From assembly GCA_964510515.1 (NCBI GenBank), contig CAZEAU010000011.1:1-64000 (forward strand): DNA of 64,000 nucleotides, read 5' to 3'. The notes under the pieces were generated by a model. It did no database searches, was not told the origin of the DNA, and was given only the letters and a program-made list of their open reading frames with translations. The translations under genes and the position numbers were made by a program. This stretch comes from SURF-21 sp964510515 (GTDB lineage Bacteria > Actinomycetota > Geothermincolia > Geothermincolales > RBG-13-55-18). Shown one piece after another: positions 54,344 to 62,912 of the stretch (position 1 is the stretch's first letter; the number at the start of each line of letters is the position of its first letter).

Positions 54344-55693
54344 ATGAAAAGACAAGAGAGGCTCAAGAAGCGCAAGCGTAAACGCAGGCAGACCATCATC
54401 AAGTCGATCCTGGCCCTGGTGCTGGTCACCGGCCTGGTCGTGGGCATCATGAACTTCGATGCCATGAAGACCTGGGCGGGCAAGCATTATTTCCGCATGC
54501 GCTGGGTCAAGACCTCCATGGACGAGGAGAGGGTGGCGGAACTCGCGCCCCTGCTCACCCGCTATGACCTCTCCAAGAACATCAACGTGCTCTTCATCGG
54601 CATCGACAAGGGCAGCGTCCCCGGGGAGGAGGGCAATACCCGCTCGGACGTGATGATCCTGGCCTCGGTAAACGTGGAGAATAAAAAGGCCGTGCTCGTC
54701 TCCTTCCCCCGCGATACCCGGGTGAATATCCCCGGGTACGGCACGGAGAAGATAAACGCCGCCCACTCCTTCGAGGGGCCCGCGGGGGCGGTGAAGGTGG
54801 TGGAGCAGGTCTCCGGCGTGGACGTCAACGACTACGCCGAGGTGGACTTCGAGGCCTTCAAGAACATCGTGGACGCCATCGGCGGGGTCACGCTTCACCT
54901 CGACTACCCCATCTCCGATCCCAAGGTGGGGTATCTTCCCAAGGGGGACGTGTACCTCACCGGGGAGACCGGCCTCATCCTGGTGAGGAGCCGCGCTCTG
55001 CCGCGCGGTGACCTCGACCGTATCGACAACCAGAAAAAGTTCCTCAAGGCTATGATGGAGAAACTGGTGGAGATCAAGGACCTGCAGGCCTTGCTCAAGG
55101 TGCTCGATGCCACGGTGAGATACCTCAAGACCACCCTGGAACCCGATCTCATCTTCGCGCTGGCGGAAGCCCTGCAGGGCATGCAGGTGGAGGACGTGGA
55201 GTTCGTCACCCTGCCCGGAGACGAGCCGAGCCCGGCGCCCGGCCAGCCCTGGTATTACGTCCACGACCAGGCCGCTACCGCCACCCTTTTCGAGAACATC
55301 AGGCTCTACTGCAGCGCCCGCACCCCGGAGGAGCAGGCGGCGGAGGCGGCGCGGAGGGAGCGGGAGGAGGGCCTGGACGAAGGCGCCGAGCAGGTCGACC
55401 GCTCCGGCGTGGACCTGGCGGTGCTCAACGGCGTGCGCTGGGAGGGCATGGCCGGGCGGGTCGCGGAGATCATGCGGGACAGGGGATACGGGCGCGTGAG
55501 CACCGGCAACACCGTGAACCCCTATGAGAAGACCACCGTCTATTATGCCCCGGGATACGCCGCGGCGGCCCGCACGGCGGCCCGCGACCTCAAACCCGGC
55601 GCCCCCTACGTCGTCGAGGAGGACGCCGACGTGGCCATCACCCATGATGCCCATGTCGTCCTGGTCATCGGCAAGGACTATGTCGACAACTGA
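54344..55693 (+). CDS. LytR-CpsA-Psr family protein with LytR_C domain
   Basis: A 449-residue membrane protein. A basic N-terminus (KKRKRKRRQ) precedes one transmembrane helix (about 18-38), then the LCP domain (about 80-260) with GNTRSDVMILASVN, SFPRDTRVNIPG and the Arg-rich FLKAMM-preceding block (RGDLDRIDNQKKF). LCP enzymes move polymers from lipid carriers to peptidoglycan. A LytR_C domain (about 355-445, GVDLAVLNGVRWEGMAGRVAE) completes it, an actinobacterial arrangement. Confidence 0.9.
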   Translation: MKRQERLKKRKRKRRQTIIKSILALVLVTGLVVGIMNFDAMKTWAGKHYFRMRWVKTSMDEERVAELAPLLTRYDLSKNINVLFIGIDKGSVPGEEGNTRSDVMILASVNVENKKAVLVSFPRDTRVNIPGYGTEKINAAHSFEGPAGAVKVVEQVSGVDVNDYAEVDFEAFKNIVDAIGGVTLHLDYPISDPKVGYLPKGDVYLTGETGLILVRSRALPRGDLDRIDNQKKFLKAMMEKLVEIKDLQALLKVLDATVRYLKTTLEPDLIFALAEALQGMQVEDVEFVTLPGDEPSPAPGQPWYYVHDQAATATLFENIRLYCSARTPEEQAAEAARREREEGLDEGAEQVDRSGVDLAVLNGVRWEGMAGRVAEIMRDRGYGRVSTGNTVNPYEKTTVYYAPGYAAAARTAARDLKPGAPYVVEEDADVAITHDAHVVLVIGKDYVDN

Positions 55694-55775
55694 CCCGCCC
55701 GCGGCCTCGGCCGCACCCCTGTCTTGCCGTGGGATATAATCTGCGCAGATATCGTGCACGAGCAAGGGAAGGCGG

Positions 55776-56681
55776 ATGAAACGGGGGTATCTTCTCATCC
55801 TGGGGGCTATCGCCCTCTTCAGCAGCGTCGAGGTGGTTGCCAAATATCTCCAGGCGGGGGAGGGTGCCGCGGGGCGGGTCGGCCCCCTGCAGGTGGCGAC
55901 GCTGCGGTTTCTCTTCGGGGCGGCCTTTGTCCTCGTCCTGCTGCTGGGGCGGCGGCAGGGGGGGTTCGTCGCGGCGGCAAGGGAGGACGGTCTGGCCATC
56001 GTCTTGCTGGGCGCGGTGGGCGTGTTTCTAACCTTCTTCCTCCTCCACGAGGGCATCGAAGCGGCCAGCGCCTCCACGGCGGCGGTGGTATTCTCCATGA
56101 ACCCCGTGTTCACCGTGCTCATCGCGACCGCCATCCTGCGCGAACGCCTGGGGCTCATGGGCTGGTTGGGGGTGGGGATCGGGCTCGTCGGCGCTTTCGC
56201 GGCGGTCACCGGCTTCCGCTTCGCGGGGCTCTTCTCGCGGGGGGACTTCAGGGGGGGCGTGCTCGTGCTCATCTCCGCCTTTACCTGGTCTCTGTACACC
56301 GTTTACGGCAAGAGGTACTCCGAGCGCTACGGCAGCCTCACCCTCTCCCTCCTGACCATGTCCTGCGGCTCGCTCCTGCTGGCGGCGCTGCTCGCCTGCC
56401 GCGGGGGCTGGGGGGAGGTGGCGGCCTACGGCGCGCGGGCCTGGGTCTGGCTGCTCTACCTGGGGGTGGTCACCGTGGGCATCGGCTACATCCTCTACTT
56501 CGAGGGCATGCGGCGCGTCCCCGCCTCGCGCGGGGCGAGCCTTTTCTACCTCAAGCCGGTGCTGGCCCTGCTCTTAGCCCATCTCGCGCTGGGGGAGCCC
56601 ATCTCTTACGCCCTCCTTCTCGCCGCGCTCCTGGTGGCCTCGGGGGTCTTGCTGGTGACCTTCCCGCGCGCCCGCCCGTGA
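55776..56681 (+). CDS. EamA/DMT-superfamily transporter
   Basis: A 301-residue transporter with ten hydrophobic helices in two EamA repeats (about 5-140 and 150-290). The second repeat shows the family pattern AFTWSLYTVYGKRYSERYG and GYILYFEGMRRVPASRGASLFYLKPV (in part). Substrates are metabolites such as amino acids, unknown here. TATAAT lies 35 bases before the start and GGGAAGG just upstream. Its last codons (FPRARP) belong to a 27-bp sequence repeated twice more downstream. Confidence 0.88.
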   Translation: MKRGYLLILGAIALFSSVEVVAKYLQAGEGAAGRVGPLQVATLRFLFGAAFVLVLLLGRRQGGFVAAAREDGLAIVLLGAVGVFLTFFLLHEGIEAASASTAAVVFSMNPVFTVLIATAILRERLGLMGWLGVGIGLVGAFAAVTGFRFAGLFSRGDFRGGVLVLISAFTWSLYTVYGKRYSERYGSLTLSLLTMSCGSLLLAALLACRGGWGEVAAYGARAWVWLLYLGVVTVGIGYILYFEGMRRVPASRGASLFYLKPVLALLLAHLALGEPISYALLLAALLVASGVLLVTFPRARP

Positions 56682-56805
56682 GGGGTGGGATGGCGGAACC
56701 TGCACGCTGCGCCTGCGACCTTCCCGCGCGCCCGCCCGTGAGGACTCCGCCTCCCCGCCCGGGGTTAGCGCTCCAGGTGACCTTCCCGCGCGCCCGCCCG
56801 TGAGG
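56657..56805. repeat. 27-bp sequence in three copies at the EamA gene end
   Basis: A 27-base sequence starting GACCTTCCCGCGCG and ending CCCGTGAGG occurs at 56657-56683 (spanning the end and stop of the transporter gene), 56717-56743 and 56779-56805, 60 and 62 bases apart. The intervening sequences differ. Replicated ends of a coding sequence are unusual. Confidence 0.9.
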
Positions 56806-56919
56806 ACGGCGTGGCCTTGGCCCGCGGGCCTCCGCACCCGCCCGCCGGCGAGGGGCGGTGCTATAATTACCCCCAACGGCAGCGTTAACGGAACGTCGAG
56901 CGTCGATCGGAGCTTAGGG

Positions 56920-57933
56920 ATGAAGGTGAGACCGCTTCGCCTGGCAGCCGCCGCCTGTTCTCTTTTGCTCATCTTGCCTCTCCTCGCCTGCTCCTGTGGC
57001 GGCGGGGAGGCGGCTTTCCGGGTCGCGCTGGTCGCGCCGGAGCGCGACGGGAAGGGCGAGGGCCGCATCGCGGTGGCCGAATACGGCGCGCGCAGGGTGG
57101 AGGCGGAGCTGGGCGTGGAGGTGGACCTGATTGTCCCCGCCTCGCCCCGGGACCTCGAGGACATCTTCTCCGCCGGGGAGGGGGGCTACGACCTGGTCAT
57201 ATCCCTGGGCCAGGACTCCTCGCTGGCCGTGCTGGCCGCCCGCCCCGGGGACACGGACATAAGCACCTGCGCCCTGGATATAGAGGTCCCGCAGGCGGTG
57301 GAGGGCGAGCAGGGGGTCGCCCTGGTCCGCTACCGCGTCGAGGAGGGCGCCTACCTTTGCGGATACCTTGCCGGATGGTTGAGCAGCCGCAACGACCACC
57401 CGCTGACCAACCCCATGCCCCTGGTGGCCTTCATCGGGGCCAGAAGCGACCCCCTCATGGTCCATTACGACAACGGCTTCGGCAAGGGGGCCAGCGCGGG
57501 CATCGGCAAGGAGGGCACCCACGCTTATTACCTGGAGACGGCCGACGACCTGCAGCAGGCACGCGCCCATGCCGAGGAGGCCCTGAAGAAGGGAGCGGAC
57601 ATCATCTTCTGCACCCCTGGCGCGTTCAACGCGGAGGTGGTCAAGGTGGTCGAGGAGAAGGATGCCCTGGTCATACTGGTGGGCTCCGACCGTTCCTCGG
57701 AATCGCCCGCTCACGTGCTCACCTCGCTCCTGCTCCGGGACGACAACACCGTCTTCGCCGCCGTTAAGGCCGCCCTGGACGGAGACCTGCGGGAAGGCCG
57801 CCAGGTATGGGGGGCGGAGCGCGGCGCTTGGAGTCTGGCGCCCTTTCGCGGGCACGACCCCTACATCCGGCGCGAGCTCAAGGAGAGCCTGCGCAAAGCG
57901 GAGCAGGAGGTGCCCACGCTCGACTTCACCTGA
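56920..57933 (+). CDS. BMP/PnrA-type substrate-binding lipoprotein
   Basis: A 337-residue lipoprotein. The signal peptide ends in the lipobox LLACSC (Cys about 24). The mature part is a two-lobed binding fold with family features: YDLVISLG, EEGAYLCGYLAGWLSS, DNGFGKGASAGI and GADIIFCTPGAF. BMP proteins bind nucleosides in ABC uptake, but no permease or ATPase follows, so it may be an orphan receptor or sensor. GGAGCTTAGGG lies before the ATG. Confidence 0.82.
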   Translation: MKVRPLRLAAAACSLLLILPLLACSCGGGEAAFRVALVAPERDGKGEGRIAVAEYGARRVEAELGVEVDLIVPASPRDLEDIFSAGEGGYDLVISLGQDSSLAVLAARPGDTDISTCALDIEVPQAVEGEQGVALVRYRVEEGAYLCGYLAGWLSSRNDHPLTNPMPLVAFIGARSDPLMVHYDNGFGKGASAGIGKEGTHAYYLETADDLQQARAHAEEALKKGADIIFCTPGAFNAEVVKVVEEKDALVILVGSDRSSESPAHVLTSLLLRDDNTVFAAVKAALDGDLREGRQVWGAERGAWSLAPFRGHDPYIRRELKESLRKAEQEVPTLDFT

Positions 57934-58108
57934 TGGGGTCGGCCTTGCCATGTGCTATGCGCCCCCGGCTCCCGTCGCGGCCATCGGCGCGACGCTCCCG
58001 GCGGAACGGCCATCCGCCGACGAGGCGCAGCATGTTAGGGGCCGACCTCGGAGTGGGTATAATGATAACGTTCTCGGGCATGAATGCGGTGTTTAAGGAG
58101 GTCGAGAA

Positions 58109-58564
58109 GTGACGGAGGCTTTACGGGACGGCGATGAATCCGGCGACATCTTCGCTATGCGCAGAGACATCGGGCGCTTCTTCAGCAATCCTCCCCCTTG
58201 GGACAGGAGGCCCTCCTCCGCCGTCTTTGAGAAGGCGTGGAAGCCCCTGTGCGACGTCTATGAGGGCCCGGAGCACTTCACCGTGGTGGTGGAGCTGGCC
58301 TGGGTGGACGAGGAGAAGGTGGAGGTCACCCTGCACGGCAGGGTGCTCTCCGTCCGTGGTCACCGTGCGCGCTTCCGGCCGCCGGACATGGACAAGACCT
58401 ACATGCTCGAGATAGACTCCGGCGATTTTGAGAGGACCCTGGAGCTCCCCACGGACATAGATGCGGATGGCACCCGCGCCATCTACCGCAAAGGCCTGCT
58501 GGAGATCATCCTGCCTAAGCGCAAGAGAGAGAAACTGCGCGGCGTGGACATCAGCTGCGATTGA
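58109..58564 (+). CDS. Hsp20/alpha-crystallin small heat shock protein
   Basis: A 151-residue chaperone. The alpha-crystallin domain (about 50-140) has the terminal strand motif YRKGLLEIILPKR. The N-terminus is short and acidic. It is 36 bp upstream of lon, an arrangement consistent with joint heat-stress expression. AAGGAGGTC precedes the GTG start. TATAAT lies at 58058-58063; the matching -35 (TTAGGG) is weak. Confidence 0.9.
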   Translation: MTEALRDGDESGDIFAMRRDIGRFFSNPPPWDRRPSSAVFEKAWKPLCDVYEGPEHFTVVVELAWVDEEKVEVTLHGRVLSVRGHRARFRPPDMDKTYMLEIDSGDFERTLELPTDIDADGTRAIYRKGLLEIILPKRKREKLRGVDISCD

Positions 58565-58600
58565 TCCCGCAGCGAGGAAAGCAGACATAGGAGGTACGCC

Positions 58601-61378
58601 TTGCCTGACAGCGATTTCCCGATGGGCATGACCGAGCCCTACATTCCAGAGATTCTTCCCGTCCTGCCCCTCAAGGAGACGGTTATCTATCCCCATATCA
58701 TCGTCCCGCTGCTGATCACCAGGGAGGAATCCGTCAAGCTCATCGACGATGCACTGGCGGCGGACCGCCTGGTGGCCGCGGTGGCCAGCCGGGAGGAGGT
58801 GGAGACGCCGTCGCCGCAGCAGCTCTACGATATCGGCACCGCGGCGGCCATCATCCGCATGCTCAAGCTGCCGGACGGCTCCATGCAGCTCTTCGTGCAG
58901 GGCGTGCAGAGGATACATGTGCGCGAATACGTGGAGCAGCAGCCATACCTCAAAGCCCGGGTGGAGAAGGCCAGGGAGGACGTAGAGGAGACGGTGGAGC
59001 TGGAGGGCCTGGCGCGCAATGTGCTCACGCAGTTCAAGAAGATGGTCACCCTCGCCCCCTACCTGCCCAATGAGATATTCATCGCCGCCATGAATATCGG
59101 CGAGCCCAACAACCTGGCCGACTTCATCGCCTCCAACATCAACATCGAGGTGGGGGAGAAGCAGGAACTGCTCGAGGCCCTCGACATCAAGGACCGCCTG
59201 GAGAAGCTCACCGTATTCCTCAACAAGGAGATCGAGATCCTGGAGATCGGTTCGCGCATACAGTCCGAGGTGCAGACGGAGATGTCCAAGAGCCAGCGTG
59301 AGTACTTCCTGCGCGAGCAGCTCAAGGCCATACAGAAGGAGCTGGGCGAGGCCGACGAGCGCACCATGGAGATAAACGAGTTCCGCGAGAAGATGGACGA
59401 GAGTGGCATGCCCGAGGCGGCGCGCAAAGAGGCGGAACGCGAGCTCGACCGCCTGGCCAAGATGCCCGTGGCCGCGGCCGAATACACCGTGGCCCGCACC
59501 TACCTGGAATGGCTCACCAGCCTGCCCTGGAACGCGAGCACGGAGGACAACCTGGATATCAAGCGGGCCCGGCAGGTGCTGGACGAGGACCACTACGACC
59601 TGGACAAGGTCAAGGACCGCATCGTGGAGTACCTGGCCGTGCGCAAGCTCAAGGAGGATATGAAGGGCCCCATCCTCTGCTTCGTGGGGCCGCCTGGCGT
59701 GGGCAAGACCTCCCTGGGCCAGTCTATCGCACGCGCCTTGGGGCGCAAGTTCGCGCGCATCTCCCTGGGCGGCATGCACGACGAGGCGGAGATCAGGGGG
59801 CATCGCCGCACCTATATCGGGGCCCTCCCGGGCCGCATCATCAGGGGCATACAGAGGGCCGGCTCCAACAACCCGGTGTTCATGCTCGACGAGGTGGACA
59901 AGATCGGCGCCGACTTCCGCGGCGACCCCGCCTCGGCCCTGCTGGAGGTGCTGGACCCGGAGCAGAACCATTCCTTTTCCGACCACTACCTCGACGTGGA
60001 TTTCGACCTCTCCAAGGTCATGTTCATCACCACCGCCAATACCCCCGTACCCATACACCCCGCCCTCCTCGACCGCATGGAGGTGCTCGAGCTTCCCGGC
60101 TACACCGAGGTGGAGAAGGTGCATATCGCCACCGACCACCTCCTGCCCCGCCAGTTCGATGCCCACGGACTGAGGAAGAGCCAGATCGCCATCGGCGAGG
60201 AGGCGCTGCGGGCCATCATCCGCAACTACACCCGCGAGGCGGGAGTGCGCAACCTGGAGCGGCAGATAGCCGCCGTGTGCCGCAAGGTGGCCACCGATAT
60301 CGCCTCCGGCAAGCGCAAGAGCAGGAAGGTGGCGGAGAAGGACCTGCACGAGCTCCTGGGCCCCTCCCGCTACCGCTTCGAGGTCCTGGAGGAGGAAGAC
60401 GAGATAGGGGTGGCCACCGGCCTGGCCTGGACGGAGGCGGGCGGAGACGTCCTCTTCGTGGAGGCCCAGGTCATGCCGGGGGAGGGGGACCTTATCCTCA
60501 CCGGCAAGCTGGGGGACGTCATGCAGGAATCGGCCAAGGCGGCCCTTACCTACTGCCGCAGCACGGCGGGCAGCTACGGGGTGGACGCCGGTTTCTTCCG
60601 CGGCAACGACATGCACGTGCATGTGCCCGCGGGCGCCATCCCCAAGGACGGGCCCAGCGCGGGCGTGACCATGGTCACCGCCCTCATGTCCTCCATCACC
60701 AGAAGGAAGGTGCGCAAGGAGGTCGGCATGACCGGCGAGATAACCTTGCGGGGCAAGGTCCTTCCTATCGGGGGGCTCAAGGAGAAGGTGCTGGCGGCCC
60801 ACCGCGCCGGCGTGAAGAAGGTCATCATCCCCGAGGAGAGCCGGAAGTACCTGGAGGAGATACCCGCCTTCATCCGCAAGGACATCAAGTTCATACCCGT
60901 AAGGCACATCGAGGAGGTGCTCAAGGTGGCCCTGCACCCGCCGGTGAAGGCGGGCGCAGCGGGGCAGGGGGTGCCCGCGGCGGGAAAGGCCGCCAAAAAA
61001 GCGGCTGTGAAGCCATCCAAGCCGGCGGTGAAAAAGGCGGCCGGGAAGCCATCCAAGCCGGCGGTGAAAAAGGCGACCGGGAAGGCATCCAAGCCGGCGG
61101 TGAAAAAGGTGGCCGGGAAAGCATCCAAGGCGGCGGTGAAAAGCTCCGCGAGCAAGCCCGCTAAAAAGAAGGCCGTGAAAGCATCCAAGCCGGCGGCGAA
61201 AAAAGCGGCCGTGAAGTCATCCAAGCCCGCGGCCTCCAAAGCCTCCAAGGCGGCGGTGAAAAGCTCCGCGAGCAAGCCCGCTAAAAAGAAGGCCGTGAAG
61301 GCATCCAGGCCGGCGGCGAAAAAAGCGGCGAAGAAGACCGCGAGGCCCGCCGCAAAGAAGACCTCCGGGCTGCGGTAA
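58601..61378 (+). CDS. lon: ATP-dependent Lon protease with histone-H1-like tail
   Basis: A 925-residue protease. The N-terminal LON domain (about 15-215) is followed by the AAA+ core with Walker A GPPGVGKTS (about 364-372), Walker B VFMLDEVDKI, and the Ser-Lys protease domain with Ser686 in DGPSAGVTM. Residues 1-785 are complete and normal. The last ~140 residues are a low-complexity tail of Lys/Ala/Pro/Ser, built from repeats such as SKPAVKKAAGKP and AAKKAAVK, like histone H1 or the HupB tail. In lon genes it is unusual. The tail has a 120-bp internal duplication (about 61124-61214 and 61244-61334). TTG start after AGGAGGTACGCC. Confidence 0.95.
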   Translation: MPDSDFPMGMTEPYIPEILPVLPLKETVIYPHIIVPLLITREESVKLIDDALAADRLVAAVASREEVETPSPQQLYDIGTAAAIIRMLKLPDGSMQLFVQGVQRIHVREYVEQQPYLKARVEKAREDVEETVELEGLARNVLTQFKKMVTLAPYLPNEIFIAAMNIGEPNNLADFIASNINIEVGEKQELLEALDIKDRLEKLTVFLNKEIEILEIGSRIQSEVQTEMSKSQREYFLREQLKAIQKELGEADERTMEINEFREKMDESGMPEAARKEAERELDRLAKMPVAAAEYTVARTYLEWLTSLPWNASTEDNLDIKRARQVLDEDHYDLDKVKDRIVEYLAVRKLKEDMKGPILCFVGPPGVGKTSLGQSIARALGRKFARISLGGMHDEAEIRGHRRTYIGALPGRIIRGIQRAGSNNPVFMLDEVDKIGADFRGDPASALLEVLDPEQNHSFSDHYLDVDFDLSKVMFITTANTPVPIHPALLDRMEVLELPGYTEVEKVHIATDHLLPRQFDAHGLRKSQIAIGEEALRAIIRNYTREAGVRNLERQIAAVCRKVATDIASGKRKSRKVAEKDLHELLGPSRYRFEVLEEEDEIGVATGLAWTEAGGDVLFVEAQVMPGEGDLILTGKLGDVMQESAKAALTYCRSTAGSYGVDAGFFRGNDMHVHVPAGAIPKDGPSAGVTMVTALMSSITRRKVRKEVGMTGEITLRGKVLPIGGLKEKVLAAHRAGVKKVIIPEESRKYLEEIPAFIRKDIKFIPVRHIEEVLKVALHPPVKAGAAGQGVPAAGKAAKKAAVKPSKPAVKKAAGKPSKPAVKKATGKASKPAVKKVAGKASKAAVKSSASKPAKKKAVKASKPAAKKAAVKSSKPAASKASKAAVKSSASKPAKKKAVKASRPAAKKAAKKTARPAAKKTSGLR

Positions 61379-61416
61379 AGGGGCCGCCGCGAAGAGATGG
61401 CGCGCCGCTTCCCCCG

Positions 61417-61453
61417 CCCCCCGCCCCCCGCTGAGGGAGCGGGGGGCGGGGGG
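61417..61453 (+). terminator. Strong GC hairpin after lon
   Basis: A 16-bp perfect stem (left arm CCCCCGCCCCCCGCT in part, right arm AGCGGGGGGCGGGGG) around a 5-nt loop GAGGG lies 38 bases after the lon stop. It has no U tract, so it may end transcription with Rho or only stabilise the RNA. Confidence 0.6.
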
Positions 61454-61564
61454 GTTCGGAGGTCCATGCGCGCGGGCTTGACTGCGTGGTCTCGTTGCGG
61501 GGGCGCCGCCCCGGGCGGGCGGCCATGTGGGCGTGATGGACGGGCGCTCACGGCCGCGGGGGCG

Positions 61565-61999
61565 TCAGGGTTCGGGGACCACGGGCTCCGGGAGCCACAT
61601 CCTCTGGGTCGCGGCGAGGTCCACCTTCCATTTCCAGCCCACCTTGCGCGTCACGTAGGGGACCTCCACGCTTTGTCCGTCCCAGCGGAAGCTGACCATG
61701 ACCACCGCCAGGTCGCCCTCCGCCCGTGTCGGCGCGATCTCGATGGAGACGCCGCCGCCGTGCAGGTAAGGCTCCCCGCCCTGGTGGTCGTCCAGGTCGC
61801 CCTCGACGGTGAGCTCGCATGCCCCCGCTTCGTCCCCCGCGATGCGCGCCGAGATGAACTCCCGCACGGCGCTCTGCGGCGTGGACGCGGCGCATCCACA
61901 GGCGGCCGCCGAGAGCAAGGCGAGCGCGGCAAGGGCGACGGCGGGCGCGCGCCCGCGGCGGGCTCTCAGGTCATCTTCTCGCGCTTTCCATGTCCTCAT
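61565..61999 (-). CDS. Small lipoprotein, hypothetical
   Basis: A 144-residue lipoprotein. An Arg-rich start leads to a hydrophobic segment ending in the lipobox LLSAAAC (Cys about 34). The mature domain of about 100 residues resembles the NTF2-like/DUF4878 folds of small secreted lipoproteins (QSAVREFISARIAGDEAGACE), by pattern only. ATG start after AAGGGGGGC. It converges on lon. The region from here to the tRNA-Arg gene (about 500 bases) is otherwise gene-free, holding only the lon fragment and the tRNA promoter. Confidence 0.75.
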   Translation of the reverse strand: MRTWKAREDDLRARRGRAPAVALAALALLSAAACGCAASTPQSAVREFISARIAGDEAGACELTVEGDLDDHQGGEPYLHGGGVSIEIAPTRAEGDLAVVMVSFRWDGQSVEVPYVTRKVGWKWKVDLAATQRMWLPEPVVPEP

Positions 62000-62301
62000 C
62001 CGCCCCCCTTGCGGCGGCAGCGCCGCCATTCGCCGGACGGCTCCTTCCGCCCCGAGAGGGACTCGCCGACTTCGCAGTTCACGACCGCGATGAGCCGGTC
62101 GCCGCCCCTGCCACCAACACCTGCCCGGCGACCCTGCCGGCCCTGCTCGCCGCCGCCTTACCGACCTCGTGCCGTTCCATGTCCCCAGTATATATGCTGG
62201 CGGGGAGATGACGGGCGGCAGCGATATGTAGCCCCCGGCTCCGTTTCTCCCTCTCCCGGCTGCGGTGTTCCCGCCGCAGGGGATAGGACCCGCAGGGCAG
62301 T

Positions 62302-62386
62302 CTCAGGCCGTGGGCCTCGAACTGGCGGGGCAGGAGGTGGTCGGTGGCGATATGCGCCTTCTCCACCTCGGTGTATCCGGGGAGCC
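62302..62386 (-). pseudogene. Inverted fragment of lon
   Basis: On the minus strand these 85 bases match lon 60091-60174 with about five substitutions. They encode LPGYTEVEKAHIATDHLL followed by PRQFEAHGL, the AAA+ lid region of Lon. The reading frame continues on both sides only into unrelated sequence. The orientation is opposite to lon. It is a remnant, not a gene. Confidence 0.85.
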
Positions 62387-62424
62387 AGCCGTAGCCGGGC
62401 GCCCGGCGCGTGGGGCGAGACGGT

Positions 62425-62453
62425 TTGAAGGAGCAGCGAGTGAGGGCTATAAT
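62425..62453 (+). promoter_or_regulatory. tRNA-Arg promoter
   Basis: TTGAAG (62425-62430), a 17-bp spacer and TATAAT (62448-62453) form a good core promoter 41 bases before the tRNA gene. Confidence 0.65.
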
Positions 62454-62493
62454 TCTTGGGGTGAAAGGCGCCTTTTACGCCGCGGGTTCTCGA

Positions 62494-62569
62494 GCCCCTG
62501 TAGCTCAGTGGACAGAGCAATGGATTCCTAATCCATGTGTCGCCAGTTCGATTCTGGCCAGGGGCTCCA
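62494..62569 (+). tRNA. tRNA-Arg (anticodon CCT)
   Basis: A complete cloverleaf of 76 nt with encoded CCA. The acceptor stem is GCCCCTG/CAGGGGC, the anticodon stem ATGGA/TCCAT holds loop TTCCTAA (anticodon CCT), and the T loop is TTCGATT on GCCAG/CTGGC. The discriminator is T. It reads codon AGG. The bases at its 3' end continue directly into a secreted-protein gene fragment. Confidence 0.95.
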
Positions 62570-62844
62570 CCGCGGGCGGCATGGAGACCTATGTGCTGGT
62601 GCAGAACCCGAACCCCGACCCGTTGCTGGCCAGCCTGCACTTTATGACCAGCGGCGGGGGCAAGGCGGGGCCGCAGGCCTTCGCCATCCCCGGCGACTCC
62701 CGCGTGACCTTCCTCCTCAACGACTACGTCACCGAATACGACATCTCCACCATGGTCACCGCCATGGGCGACGTGGTGTGCGAGAGGGCCACGTACGGGG
62801 GAGGCCGCACTTGGGCGCACAACTCCATCGGCTATGCGCCTTAG
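62570..62844 (+). pseudogene. Truncated domain of a repeat-type secreted protein
   Basis: This segment encodes METYVLVQNPNPDPLLASLH to CERATYGGGRTWAHNSIGY, then a stop after P. It matches one domain of large secreted actinobacterial proteins built from repeats with the pattern 'EGSTAGGFETYVLVQNP'. There is no start codon, signal peptide or following domain. The frame enters from the tRNA 3' end, so it is a remnant. Confidence 0.75.
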
Positions 62845-62912
62845 AGCGGGCCCGCACGGAAAGAAAGACGGCGGGAGGGCTGGAGCCCCCCCGCCTCCTC
62901 CGTCCCCTCCGG

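Noticed and set aside
62079..62366. A 95-codon minus-strand gene over the lon fragment
   Set aside because: Only the first ~25 residues resemble Lon; the rest is unrelated and there is no ribosome site.
62410..62844. A 144-codon reading frame spanning tRNA-Arg
   Set aside because: Its N-terminal half is the tRNA translated (VAQWTEQWIPNPCVASSIL). Only the part after the tRNA resembles a real protein domain, as a fragment.
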